NCBI RefSeq assembly: GCF_004127445.1
Contig: NZ_QEXM01000013.1
Coordinates: 1-64,000, forward strand
Length of the DNA stretch: 64,000 nucleotides
Source of the DNA: Streptomyces alfalfae
GTDB lineage: Bacteria > Actinomycetota > Actinomycetes > Streptomycetales > Streptomycetaceae
Direction of reading: 5' to 3'
Of the stretch, positions 35,007-43,511 are shown piece by piece. The notes beneath the pieces were generated by a model, which was given only the letters and a program-made list of their open reading frames with translations, was not told where the DNA came from and made no database searches. Made by a program: the position numbers and the translations under genes. How positions within the stretch are numbered: the stretch's first letter is position 1; every line of letters starts with the position of its first letter.

Positions 35007-35690
35007 TCCTCCGTGCCACACAGTCACGACCGGCGGCGCCACCCAGAACCCCCGGCGGGTGGCCGCCCCCGCGGGCCCGGCCACCGCCCCGTGCGGTCCC
35101 GCCCAGCCCTGGCCGTGCGACCCGGGCCGGCTTCGGCCGACCGCCCACCCCCGCGCGACCGGCCCCGTACGACCCCGCGCGTCCCCGGTCGGGTTCACGG
35201 ACGGGGCCAGGCGCAGGCGGGGGCCGTCAGACGGTGTGTCCCACCTCACCCCGTGTGCTGCGCCGGGCCCGGAACATTCATGTAGGCGGCATCGTTCTTC
35301 TGTATGTGGCTGCGGAGGGGACAGTGTCCCCGGGCCTCACCTATAGCCCATGGGGAAGATCGTTCGGCTGAAGCCCCATGGAGCCCCCCGCCGAGAGGCG
35401 ACCGCCCTCCGCTTGCCACACCAATGCCGCCCCGGCTGGTCTCCCCCGTCCAGCCGGGGCTTTTTTTACCCGCCCAGCGGCCCAGCCCCCCGTCATGTTC
35501 TTCGCGGCTCTGCAAGAGGGCCGCTGGCCTCCGGGCCCGGTATGACTGTGTCCCCTGTCGAAGTCCATGACCTGGGGGGGGTGGTGTCACCGGGCCCGGC
35601 AGGTGCCGTCGGAGACGCTGATCAGAGGTCCGGCCACCGTCCGGTTAGGCGCAATGCCGGACAGCTCGCGGGCGGCAGGTCTGCATAACG
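35007..35690. other. Region without a gene but with RNA-like structure
   Basis: No convincing protein gene. An AT-richer patch with ATTCATGTAG lies near 35275. A hairpin with 8-bp arms CCATGGGG/CCCCATGG is at 35349-35382, and a textbook terminator is at 35429-35467. Together these suggest a short structured RNA of about 150-190 nt. Confidence 0.4.
35429..35467 (+). terminator. Intrinsic terminator with T-run
   Basis: GCCCCGGCTGG and CCAGCCGGGGC pair perfectly over 11 bp, followed by seven Ts. It is the only canonical T-tailed terminator noticed in the window, and no protein gene precedes it. Confidence 0.85.
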
Positions 35691-35753
35691 TGGATGCGCG
35701 AGTACGACACCCGAGCCGAGGCCGGCACGTTCGACACCCCTGGGAAGGGCGCG

Positions 35754-36972
35754 ATGTTCGACACCGAAGACGTGGACGTGTTCCTGGGTCTGGACGTCGG
35801 CAAGAGCGCCCATCACGGCCACGGACTCACCCCGGCCGGCAAGGCAGGTCTTCGACAAGCAGCTGCCCAACGGCGAGCCGAAACTGCGGGCCGTCCTCGA
35901 CAAGCTGGCCGCGAAGTTCGGCACCGTCCTGGTGATCGTCGACCAGCCCGCCTCCATCGGCGCCCTGCCCCTGACCGTCGCCCGGGACGCGGGCTGCCAG
36001 GTCGCCTACCTGCCCGGACTGGCCATGCGCCGGATCGCCGACCTCTACCCGGGCGAGGCCAAGACCGACGCCAAGGACGCCGCGGTGATCGCGGACGCCG
36101 CCCGCACGATGCCCCACATCCTGCGATCCCTGGAGCTGACCGACGAGATCACCGCCGAGCTGACCGTCCTGGTGGGCTTCGACCAGGACCTGACCGCCGA
36201 GGCCACCCGCACCTCCCACCGGATACGCGGCCTGCTCACCCAGTTCCACCCCAGCCTGGAACGCGTCCTGGGCCCACGCCTGGACCACCAGGCCGTCACC
36301 TGGCTCCTGGAACGCTACGGATCCCCGGCCGCCCTGCGCAAAGCCGGCCGCCGCAGACTCGTGGAACTGATTCGCCCGAAAGCCCCACGCATGGCAGCCC
36401 GGCTGATCGACGACCTCTTCGACGCGCTCGACGAGCAGATCGCCGTCGTCCCCGGCACCGGCACCCTCGACATCGTCATCCCCTCCCTGGCCGCCTCGCT
36501 CGCCGCCGTCCACACCCAGCGCCGGGCGATGGAAGCCCGGATCAGCACCCTGCTGGAGGCTCCCCCTCTTTCCCCGGTCCTGACGTCGATGCCCGGCGTC
36601 GGCGTCAGGACCGCCGCCGTGCTGCTGGTCACCGTCGGCGACGGCACCAGCTCCCCCACCGCCGCCCACCTGGCCTCCTACGCCGGCCTCGCCCCCACCA
36701 CGAAGCAGTCGGGAACCTCGATCCACGGCGACCACGCCCCCCGAGGCGGCAACCGGCAGCTCAAACGGGCGATGTCCCTGTCCGCCTTCGCCTGCATGAA
36801 CGCCGACCCTGCCTCTCGCACCTACTACGACCGCCAGCGAGCCGGCGGCAAGACCCACACCCAGGCCCTCCTCCGCCTCGCCCGCCACCGCATCAGCGTC
36901 CTGTTCGCCATGCTCCGCGACGGCACCTTCTACGAACCCCGGACACCGAAGGACGTCGAGCTCGCCTCATAA
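35754..36972 (+). mobile_element. IS110-family transposase, frameshifted
   Basis: The start (ATG 35754) reads EDVDVFLGLDVGKSAHHGHG with the first acidic residue of the DEDD RuvC-like domain. Near 35845 a one-base indel moves sense to the next frame (VFDKQLPNGEPKLRAVLDKL, then VDQPASIGALPLTVARDAG) and on to 36972. The second domain has LTSMPGVGVRTAAVLLVTVG and LASYAGLAPTTKQSG. IS110 elements lack large inverted repeats and none was seen. Total about 405 aa; inactive unless the indel is a sequencing error. Confidence 0.75.
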
Positions 36973-37067
36973 CCCCCGCAACACCGAAACACCCCAGACC
37001 CGACAGGGATGCCTTGACGGAAGACATAGAGGCACCCCCCACCAGGCTCCACCCGGGCTGCCCCGGG

Positions 37068-37820
37068 TCAGGTATCGCCGCCCGCGGCCGGGGCCGGTTC
37101 CGGTTGGGTGGAGGCCGTGGACTTCGTGTGGAGCAGGTCGCGGCCCTGTTTCGCCGCGCGCGTGATGCTCTCCGAGACGAAATCGACGTAGCGGGCGATG
37201 TTCTCCAGACGGATGGCGGCCGGGGTGCCGGAACCCAGCACGCTGACACCCTGCCGGGCCGCCACGACGAGCTGGGCGGTGGCGCGGGCACTGGCCATCA
37301 TCGACTGGTACCAGACGTCGTCGTCGACGACATACCGCTCCCGGCGGCGCTCGTCGCGCTCGCGGCGGACCAGTCCCTGGGTCTCCAGGTACGCGATCGA
37401 CTTCGAGATCGACGCCGGACTGACCTGCAGGTGCCGGACGAGCTCCGCGGCGGTGAGACTGCCGGCGTCGGTGGTGTAGAGGCACGTCAGCACGCGCGAC
37501 ATCATCTTCGGCATGCCCGACTGCATGAGGACGGTGGTGAACATCTCCTCGTACGCGCGCACCGCCTCCGCGTCACGCCCGTGCGCCAGCGGCTCCGGCC
37601 CCCGCGGCACGGCCTGCCTGCGCCGGTGCGAACGCTGTTCGGTGGCGCGGTGAGCGAGATCGGCCCGGTAGGCGGCGGGCCCGCCGTTGCGCATCACCTC
37701 ACGCGTGACCGTCGAGGTCGGGCGGTCCAGGCGCCGCGCGATCTCCGCATAGGCGTGACCGTCGGCCAGCCCCAGCGCGATCTGCTGACGTTCCTGCTGG
37801 GTGAGCCTGCCTCCCGGCAT
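37068..37820 (-). CDS. GbsR/MarR-type regulator with extra N-terminal HTH
   Basis: 250 aa. The N-terminal 45 residues are an IS30-like helix-turn-helix (RQQIALGLADGHAYAEIARR then LDRPTSTVTREVMRNGG). A GbsR/MarR winged-helix domain follows (YTTDAGSLTAAELVRHLQVS, PASISKSIAYLETQGLVRRE) with a dimerisation helix. It is divergent from a DUF4097 gene and an ABC transporter, an arrangement seen repeatedly in Streptomyces, where it probably represses both. The shared intergenic region has several TTGCAA-type repeats. It ends about 95 bp beyond the IS110 gene. Confidence 0.8.
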   Translation of the reverse strand: MPGGRLTQQERQQIALGLADGHAYAEIARRLDRPTSTVTREVMRNGGPAAYRADLAHRATEQRSHRRRQAVPRGPEPLAHGRDAEAVRAYEEMFTTVLMQSGMPKMMSRVLTCLYTTDAGSLTAAELVRHLQVSPASISKSIAYLETQGLVRRERDERRRERYVVDDDVWYQSMMASARATAQLVVAARQGVSVLGSGTPAAIRLENIARYVDFVSESITRAAKQGRDLLHTKSTASTQPEPAPAAGGDT

Positions 37821-37876
37821 CGCGGCCTTCCTCCTTCATCGGCAGTGAGAGACCCAGCATAGCGTTCACCATCACT

Positions 37877-38000
37877 TCATTGCAACGACAGCGCGGCAGG
37901 TTGTTGCGTTCCACGCACAATCATTGCAATGAAATTCCCGCCTTGACCTGCATTAATGCTCATTGTGTGCAACATTTTTGTTGCTTGATCTATGAATGCA
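37877..38000. repeat. Repeated TTGCAA-type operator motifs
   Basis: Copies include CATTGCAAC (about 37878), GTTGTTGCG (about 37900), the perfect 12-bp palindrome TCATTGCAATGA (37921-37932), GTTGC/TGCAAC near 37968-37985 and ATGCAAC (about 37996). The stretch is unusually AT-rich for the window and separates divergent genes, so a regulator binding several sites is likely. Confidence 0.55.
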
Positions 38001-38073
38001 ACGTAGCGTTTTCCTCATCAGAAAGCGGCGGGGCCGGTTCGGCGCCACCGCCCGACATCCAGGGAGACACCCC

Positions 38074-38745
38074 ATGCACACGTTCGACACCCCCGCCGCC
38101 GTCTCGGCCGTCATCGACCTGCCCGCCGGCCGCATCCAGCTCATCGCCGCCGACCGGACCGACACCACCGTGGAGGTACGGCCCGCCGACCCCGCCAGGA
38201 ACCGCGACGTCCAGGCCGCCGAACAGGTCACGGCCACCTGCGCCGACGGCGTCCTGCACGTCCAGGCCGCGCCGGCGAAGAACCGCGTCCTGGGCCACTC
38301 CGGCTCCGTGGAAGTGACCATCCAGCTCCCCGCCGGCTCCCGCGTCCAGGCGAAGTCGGCCAGCACCGAGTTCCGCGGCGTCGGACGCCTCGGCGACGTC
38401 ACCCTCGCCAGCGCCCAGGCCGCCGTCAAGATCGACGAAGCCTCGGGCGTCCGCCTCGAACTCAGCGCCGGCGACGTCACCCTCGGCCGTCTCACCGGCC
38501 CCGCCCACATCAGCACCCAGAAGGGCGACATCACCCTCACCGAGGCCGTGCGCGGCACCCTCACCCTGCGAACCGAAGCCGGCGCCATCTCAGTCGGCGC
38601 CGCCCGCGGAACCTCCGCCACCCTCGACGCCGGCACCGGCTACGGCCGCGTCCACAACACCCTGCGCAACAGCGCCGGCGCCGACGCCGAACTGCACATC
38701 CACGCGACCACCGGCTACGGAGACATCAGCGCGCACAGCCTCTGA
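38074..38745 (+). CDS. DUF4097-family beta-helix protein
   Basis: 223 aa, almost entirely short beta strands in a repetitive solenoid: STEFRGVGRLGDVTLASAQA, DEASGVRLELSAGDVTLGRL, GPAHISTQKGDITLTEAVRG, TEAGAISVGAARG. There is no signal peptide, so it is probably cytoplasmic or an adaptor. The function of the family is not established. The ATG follows GGGAGACACCCC. The ABC transporter gene after it is broken, so the operon has lost a partner. Confidence 0.8.
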   Translation: MHTFDTPAAVSAVIDLPAGRIQLIAADRTDTTVEVRPADPARNRDVQAAEQVTATCADGVLHVQAAPAKNRVLGHSGSVEVTIQLPAGSRVQAKSASTEFRGVGRLGDVTLASAQAAVKIDEASGVRLELSAGDVTLGRLTGPAHISTQKGDITLTEAVRGTLTLRTEAGAISVGAARGTSATLDAGTGYGRVHNTLRNSAGADAELHIHATTGYGDISAHSL

Positions 38746-38820
38746 ACACCCCGCGGCCCGCGTCCGCCAGGTGAGCGCGCCCTTCCCGCAGCCCGCACAG
38801 CCCGAACAGGAGCACCTCCC

Positions 38821-39580
38821 ATGACCAGCTCGGCCATCGCCGCGAACGGGCTGCGCAAGTCCCACGGCGACCACACCGTCCTGGACGGCATCGACCTCAC
38901 CGTCCCCGAAGGCACGATCTTCTCCCTCCTGGGCCCCAACGGCGCGGGCAAGACCACCGCGGTGAAGATCCTTTCCACCCTCATCTCCCCCGGCCCCGGC
39001 CCCGGCTCCGGCCCCGGTCCACGTCGGCGGCCACGACCTCACGGCCGGCCCCCAGGCGGTGACGCCGCTTTCATCGGCGTCACCGGACAGTTCTCCGCCG
39101 CCGACCCGCTGATCACCGGCGAGGAGAACATGCTCCTCATGGCCGACCCTGCACCACCTCTCCCGCAGGCAAGGCCGCCGCACCGCCGCCGAACTCCTGG
39201 AGCGCTTCGACCTCACGCAGGCCGCCAGGAAACCCGCCTCCGCCTACTCAGGCGGCAGGAAACGCCGCCTGGACATCGCCATGACCCTCGTCGGCGACCC
39301 CCGCATCATCTTCCTCGACGAACCCACCACCGGCCTCGCCCCCCCCCGGAGCCGCCACACCATGTGGTCACCGGCGGCGTCACCGTCTTCCTCACCACCC
39401 AGTACCTGGAAGAAGCCGACCAACTCGCCGACCGCATCGCCGTCCTGGACAACGCGAGGATCGCCGCCGAAGGCATCCCGCAGGAACTCAAACGCCTCAT
39501 CCCCGGCGGACACCTCCCGCCTGCGCGTGGGACTCGCCTCCAGCCTCGCCGTCACCGGCCTCGCCGCCCTCATCCCCTGA
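38821..39580 (+). pseudogene. ABC transporter ATPase (DrrA-like), multiply frameshifted
   Basis: It starts intact (MTSSAIAANGLRKSHGDHTV, Walker A LGPNGAGKTTAVKIL). A Gly/Pro-rich repeat expansion (about 38990-39020) then breaks the frame. FIGVTGQFSAADPLITGEEN, the signature region YSGGRKRRLDIAMTLVGDPR, Walker B IIFLDEPTTGLAP and FLTTQYLEEADQLADRIAVL lie in different frames, with further losses. Intact relatives are about 330-aa ATPases of daunorubicin-resistance-type exporters. The permease gene is absent. Confidence 0.75.
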
Positions 39581-39933
39581 GTCCTGGCCCAACGCGCTGA
39601 TCACCGTGGCCTGCACCCTCCTGGCCACCGAACTGCACGCCCGCGTCACCTTCGGCGCCGGCCGGCGCCACCCGGCGCCAGCACACCCAGTCGGCCGGCT
39701 CCGCAGCAGCCGCCTACGCCCTGACCTGCCTGGCCGTGCTCGCCCTGCACCACCTGACCGCCGAGCCCGGCGCCCTCCTCCAGCAGGGCGTCCACCTCAC
39801 CGCCTCCGCCCTCGCCGGCCTCGCACGCTTCGCCGTCCTGCGCCTGGTCGTCTTCGCCCGCCGCCCCCGGAGCGGGCTCTCCACCGGCTCACGAGTGGTT
39901 CTCCAGGGCGCCGGAGCATACTCGTACTCGTGA
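39578..39933 (+). pseudogene. GtrA-like membrane protein remnant
   Basis: Pieces in two frames: ALITVACTLLATELHARVTF, then CLAVLALHHLTAEPGALLQQ and LTASALAGLARFAVLRLVVF. This matches the last two membrane helices of GtrA-like proteins. It is joined directly to the broken ABC gene. Confidence 0.45.
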
Positions 39934-39974
39934 GCCACACAAGCAGGGTCACAAACCCTCAAGGCACACCGAAC

Positions 39975-40014
39975 GCCCGTCGTCGCCCCACATCCCCCGA
40001 GGGCGACGGCGGGC
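39975..40014. terminator. Hairpin at the left edge of the biosynthetic cluster
   Basis: GCCCGTCGTCGCCC pairs with GGGCGACGGCGGGC (one G-T pair) around a 12-base loop. It lies 52 bp beyond the EamA gene and may end the leftmost cluster operon. Confidence 0.6.
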
Positions 40015-40065
40015 AGAAGCACGTGCCGGCCCGTCCGGCGCGGCTGTGTCCCGGGGCCCCTCGGC

Positions 40066-41052
40066 TCACCGGCCCCCGGGGGCCGGCCGCCGCCGCAGGA
40101 CGGCGAGTTGCGCCAGCACGATTCCCGTGAGCATCAGGGCGGAGCCGGCCAGTTGCTCACGGGACAGCGCCTCTCCCAGGAACATGTAGGCAAGTCCGGC
40201 TCCGGCGACCACTTCGAGGCTCAGCATGAGGCTGGCCGAGGCGGGTGGGAGCCGACGCTGTGCGGCGGCGCCGAGCGCGAGGCCGCCGGCCATGCCGATC
40301 ACCCCCACCCAGACCATCAGCACCCAGACGGGGACGGTCCAGCCGTTGAGCTCCGTGCCGCGTCCGAGCGCGTCGAGGGGGAAGGGGTCCGCCAGGGTGA
40401 CGAGCGTGAGCGTCGCGGCGCCCGCGGTGGCGCCCCAGGCCGACATGACGAGCGGCTCGTAACTGCGCAGCCCCCGCTCGGCGAGCAGGAAGCGGCCCGC
40501 CAGGGTCAGGGCGGCCAGGAACGCCAGCCCCAGTCCGGGCCCGTCGAGCCCGCCCCCCGACCACACCTCGCCGGTGAAGGACAGGCCGGCGAGGGTGAGC
40601 GCGATCCCCACCCACACCAGGCCGGAGACGTGTTTGCGCTGGACCAGCCGCACCCACAGGGCGACCAGCAGCGGGGAGAGGTACTCCACCAGCAGAGCCA
40701 CGCCCACGGGCAGCCGTGCCAGGGACATCGTGAACACCACCTGGTTGAGGGCGAGACTGACGGCGCCGTAGAGCAGGACCAGCCACACGTCGCCCGCCCG
40801 CACGCGCAGGTGTCCGCGGTGCACGGCCGCGGCGACGGCCATCAGGAGCACGGCTCCCACGAGCGCCCGTGCCTGGATGATCTGGACGGCCGTGAGTTGC
40901 GTCGTCCCCAGAGCCTTCAGAGCCGGCGCCGCGCCGCCCATGGCGACGGCGGCCCCGACAGCCAGGCCGAGTCCGGGCAGGAGGCCGCCGGTCCGTCGCC
41001 GGCCGCGCGCACGAGGCGGGGCTTCGCCACCGCGCTGTTTCAGGGTCGCCAC
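40066..41052 (-). CDS. EamA/DMT-family exporter
   Basis: 328 aa from a GTG. Ten hydrophobic helices in two EamA repeats, with an N-terminal basic tail (RGRRRTGGLLPG), LGLAVGAAVAMGGAAPALKA, LNQVVFTMSLARLPVGVALL, and in the second half GGLALGAAAQRRLPPASASL. Members export amino acids and related metabolites. It is last in the operon after the 2-oxoglutarate oxygenase and the FMN oxidase (80-bp gap), so it may export the amino-acid product or intermediate. It marks the left edge of the intact cluster. Confidence 0.85.
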   Translation of the reverse strand: MATLKQRGGEAPPRARGRRRTGGLLPGLGLAVGAAVAMGGAAPALKALGTTQLTAVQIIQARALVGAVLLMAVAAAVHRGHLRVRAGDVWLVLLYGAVSLALNQVVFTMSLARLPVGVALLVEYLSPLLVALWVRLVQRKHVSGLVWVGIALTLAGLSFTGEVWSGGGLDGPGLGLAFLAALTLAGRFLLAERGLRSYEPLVMSAWGATAGAATLTLVTLADPFPLDALGRGTELNGWTVPVWVLMVWVGVIGMAGGLALGAAAQRRLPPASASLMLSLEVVAGAGLAYMFLGEALSREQLAGSALMLTGIVLAQLAVLRRRPAPGGR

Positions 41053-41131
41053 CGTACGGCTGCTCCCTCGTCCTCGTAGGTGTCCTCATCAGGTGCGGTG
41101 CCAGGCGCGGTCGCGGGCGCGCCGGCCGGTC

Positions 41132-42238
41132 TCAGTCGCGCAGGTGCCGGCACGACCTGGTCACGAATGTGTCGTCGAGTTCGGCGACGGTGGTGATGCC
41201 CATCTGCAGCAGGGCGTCGCTGAACTCCTGGCGCAACAGGTCCAGCACGCGCTCCACCCCTCGCTGACCGCCGAGGCCGAGCCCCCACAGATACGGCCTG
41301 CCGATGCACACCGCTCGGGCCCCGAGCGCGATGGCCTTGGCCAGGTCGACGCCGGAGCGGATCCCGCCGTCGAAGATCACCGGATGTCCGTGCGGCACCG
41401 CCGCGACGACCGAGCGCAGGGCGAACAGCGCCGGCAGGACGCCGTCCAGTTGGCGGCCTCCGTGGTTGGAGACGATGGACGCGTCCGCGCCCAGGTCGAC
41501 GCAGCGCCGGGCGTCGGCGGGCCGCAGCACGCCCTTGACCAGGAGCGGCAGCGAGGTCCGGGACCGGATGCGTTCGAGATCGTCCCAGGTGACGGGGATC
41601 TTCTCGTGGCGCCCGCCGGCCGGTGGGTCGCCCCGCCAGATTCCCAGGGCCCTGAGCGTTCCGTAGTCGATGTCGGGGGGCAGCCGGTAGCCCGCCCGCG
41701 CCGTGCTCAGCCGGCGGGCCGCGAAGGACGCGTCGACCGTGACGACCAGCGCCGAGGCGCCGCACTCCTCGGCGTAGGCGACGGTGGCGTCGACGTCCGC
41801 GCGGGAACGGTAGGGGAAGAGCTGGAACCATGTGCGGCCCGGTGCCGCCTTCGCGATGTCGGCGTAGGGGAAGTGTGAGTCGGTGCTGACGATCGAGAGG
41901 AGGCCGTGCCGGGCCGCGGCTCGCGCGGTGGCCAGTTCGGCGTCCGGGTGCACCAGCCTTTGCGGGCTCGTGGGCGCCAGCATCAGCGGCATGGCGAGGG
42001 TGTGGCCCAGCACCGTGACCGACGTGTCGAGGTCGGCGGGGCCGTCGTGCAGTCCGCGCGGGCTGAGCCAGACGTCGTCGAACGCGGCCGTGTTGGTGGC
42101 GACCACCCGGTCCGAGCCGGCGCCGCCCGCCACGTACTGGGCGACGGGCCGGTCCGCGTGGGCCATCCACTGGTGCTCGAACTCGTCGAGTGACAGGAGC
42201 GTGTCGAGGTCGGCCGCGTGCTTCTCCCGCCCTTTCAC
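41132..42238 (-). CDS. FMN-dependent alpha-hydroxy-acid oxidase
   Basis: 368 aa TIM barrel of the lactate/glycolate oxidase family, which oxidises 2-hydroxy acids to 2-keto acids. Signature pieces are MPLMLAPTSPQRLVHPDAEL, WFQLFPYRSRADVD, LVKGVLRPADARRCVDLGAD, the catalytic-His motif VSNHGGRQLDG, and VIFDGGIRSGVDLAKAIALG with GRPYLWG. Its GTG overlaps the stop of the oxygenase gene as GTGA, so the two are translated together. An oxidase paired with a hydroxylase and an aminotransferase suggests interconversion of hydroxy, keto and amino acids within the pathway. Confidence 0.88.
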   Translation of the reverse strand: MKGREKHAADLDTLLSLDEFEHQWMAHADRPVAQYVAGGAGSDRVVATNTAAFDDVWLSPRGLHDGPADLDTSVTVLGHTLAMPLMLAPTSPQRLVHPDAELATARAAARHGLLSIVSTDSHFPYADIAKAAPGRTWFQLFPYRSRADVDATVAYAEECGASALVVTVDASFAARRLSTARAGYRLPPDIDYGTLRALGIWRGDPPAGGRHEKIPVTWDDLERIRSRTSLPLLVKGVLRPADARRCVDLGADASIVSNHGGRQLDGVLPALFALRSVVAAVPHGHPVIFDGGIRSGVDLAKAIALGARAVCIGRPYLWGLGLGGQRGVERVLDLLRQEFSDALLQMGITTVAELDDTFVTRSCRHLRD

Positions 42239-43194
42239 CAGATGCCTTCGATGGCCGGGAGGGGCGGGACGACCCGTGAGCCGTCCATCATCTCTCGCAC
42301 GGAATGGGGGATGGACTTGATCGCGTAGAAGCGCCGCAGCCACCGGTCCTGGCCGTCGTAGCGGGGGGTGAACGCCGAACGGCCGTGGGTGGCGATGTTG
42401 TTGTTCAGGACGGCGCAGTCTCCCGGCCTGAGAACGACCTCGTGGCAGACGTGCTCCAGGGCCTCGGCGAGCACGCGCAGAGCGGCGCGGCCCGCCTTGT
42501 TCAGCGAGGTGGTGTTGTGGGAGTTGAAGCGGATGAACGGCTTCTCGGGGCTGCCGAACAGCACGGGGTGGGGGCCCGAGGGAGCGGGTTCGACGGTGGA
42601 GTCCCTGGTGAACGAGCCGGGGTAGTTGCTGTGGAACTGGCACTGCCGCAGGGAGCGCACCGTCTCGGGCTTGAGCAGCTCCAGCGCTTCGCGGCACGAG
42701 GCGATGCGGGTCGACGCGGTGCGCTCGTGGTCCTGCCGGAGACAGATCAGGCCGATGAAGTCCGGGCGGAGCGGGTGGTGGACGTTCTCGATGTGGAAGT
42801 CGAAGGCGACCGATCCGGAGCCTTCGATCCGCGTCTCCTCGCCGGGCAGCGGCTGGACGTTGTGGACCAGGGCGCCGCTCTTCTCGTCGGCGTAGCCGAT
42901 CATCGTGCCGAGTGTCTCGGCGATGAGCATGCCCAGGCCCGCCGTGCCGTGTCCCGGCAGTGTCGCCGGTTCACCGTCGGAGTGGGTGGGGGGCAGGACG
43001 CCGACCTCCAAGCCGCGCAGCAGCATGTAGCCGGTCTTGCCGGGGTCACGGCCGAAGTCGTGTAGCGCGTCCTTCACACGGGCGGGCAGGGCGTCCTCGC
43101 CGACACCATCCGGGCCGTGGTGGACGGTTGTCTCCGCCTGTCGCCACAGGGCGGAGCGTTCTTGGTCGGTCAGTTCGAAGAGCGGCGCAGTCAT
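42235..43194 (-). CDS. VioC-like 2-oxoglutarate/Fe(II) oxygenase
   Basis: 319 aa of the clavaminate-synthase-like group that hydroxylates or desaturates free basic or polar amino acids (VioC on Arg, AsnO on Asn). The iron triad is visible: H134-x-E136 in FDFHIENVHH and distal H270 in NNNIATHGRSAF, followed by the 2-oxoglutarate-binding Arg region DRWLRRFYA. It starts at ATG 43194 after GAGGAGACCG; the frame extends upstream without support. First gene of a three-gene operon. A TTGACA-type promoter with an AACC-N8-GGTT palindrome between -35 and -10 lies about 100 bp upstream. Substrate unknown; a lysine- or arginine-like amino acid is plausible. Confidence 0.85.
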   Translation of the reverse strand: MTAPLFELTDQERSALWRQAETTVHHGPDGVGEDALPARVKDALHDFGRDPGKTGYMLLRGLEVGVLPPTHSDGEPATLPGHGTAGLGMLIAETLGTMIGYADEKSGALVHNVQPLPGEETRIEGSGSVAFDFHIENVHHPLRPDFIGLICLRQDHERTASTRIASCREALELLKPETVRSLRQCQFHSNYPGSFTRDSTVEPAPSGPHPVLFGSPEKPFIRFNSHNTTSLNKAGRAALRVLAEALEHVCHEVVLRPGDCAVLNNNIATHGRSAFTPRYDGQDRWLRRFYAIKSIPHSVREMMDGSRVVPPLPAIEGIW

Positions 43195-43293
43195 CGGTCT
43201 CCTCGGATTCCCCTGCCCTTTACGGCAGGTGAGCGGCAGCTGGTGGCGCCTGCGTGCCGTGCCGCGTGACAGCGGACGGCCGACCGGAGCAGT

Positions 43294-43315
43294 CAAAACC
43301 GACCATCTGGTTTTG
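43294..43315 (-). promoter_or_regulatory. Operator 1, AACC-N8-GGTT, upstream of the oxygenase
   Basis: CAAAACC-N8-GGTTTTG, with 7-bp perfect arms. On the minus strand TTGACA (43318-43313) is followed after 17 bases by TTGACT, so the palindrome lies in the promoter spacer, a typical repressor position. Confidence 0.6.
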
Positions 43316-43418
43316 TCAAGGCATCCTATGCCTGCCGGAAAGCGCTCAGCTCACGCCGGATGACTAGTCATAGCGGCAAAAAGGCACCTTTTCCGGCCCT
43401 GAAGGTACGGAAACAATA

Positions 43419-43434
43419 AACCGACTGTCCGGTT
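43419..43434 (+). promoter_or_regulatory. Operator 2, AACC-N8-GGTT, upstream of the aminotransferase
   Basis: AACCGACTGTCCGGTT shares AACCGAC with operator 1 at the same arm spacing. It lies 77 bp before the aminotransferase ATG. Core promoter elements in the plus direction are not obvious. Confidence 0.5.
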
Positions 43435-43511
43435 GTCTTTTTGGAGGGGCCTGGCTACCTTCGTCGGGTCGGCGCAGCGCCACAGGGGTGCAACCACTGG
43501 AAGGACAACCC

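Noticed and set aside
35007..35467. Telomere sequence
   Set aside because: Palindromes are present, but none resembles the packed hairpins of Streptomyces telomeres and the site is internal to the window.
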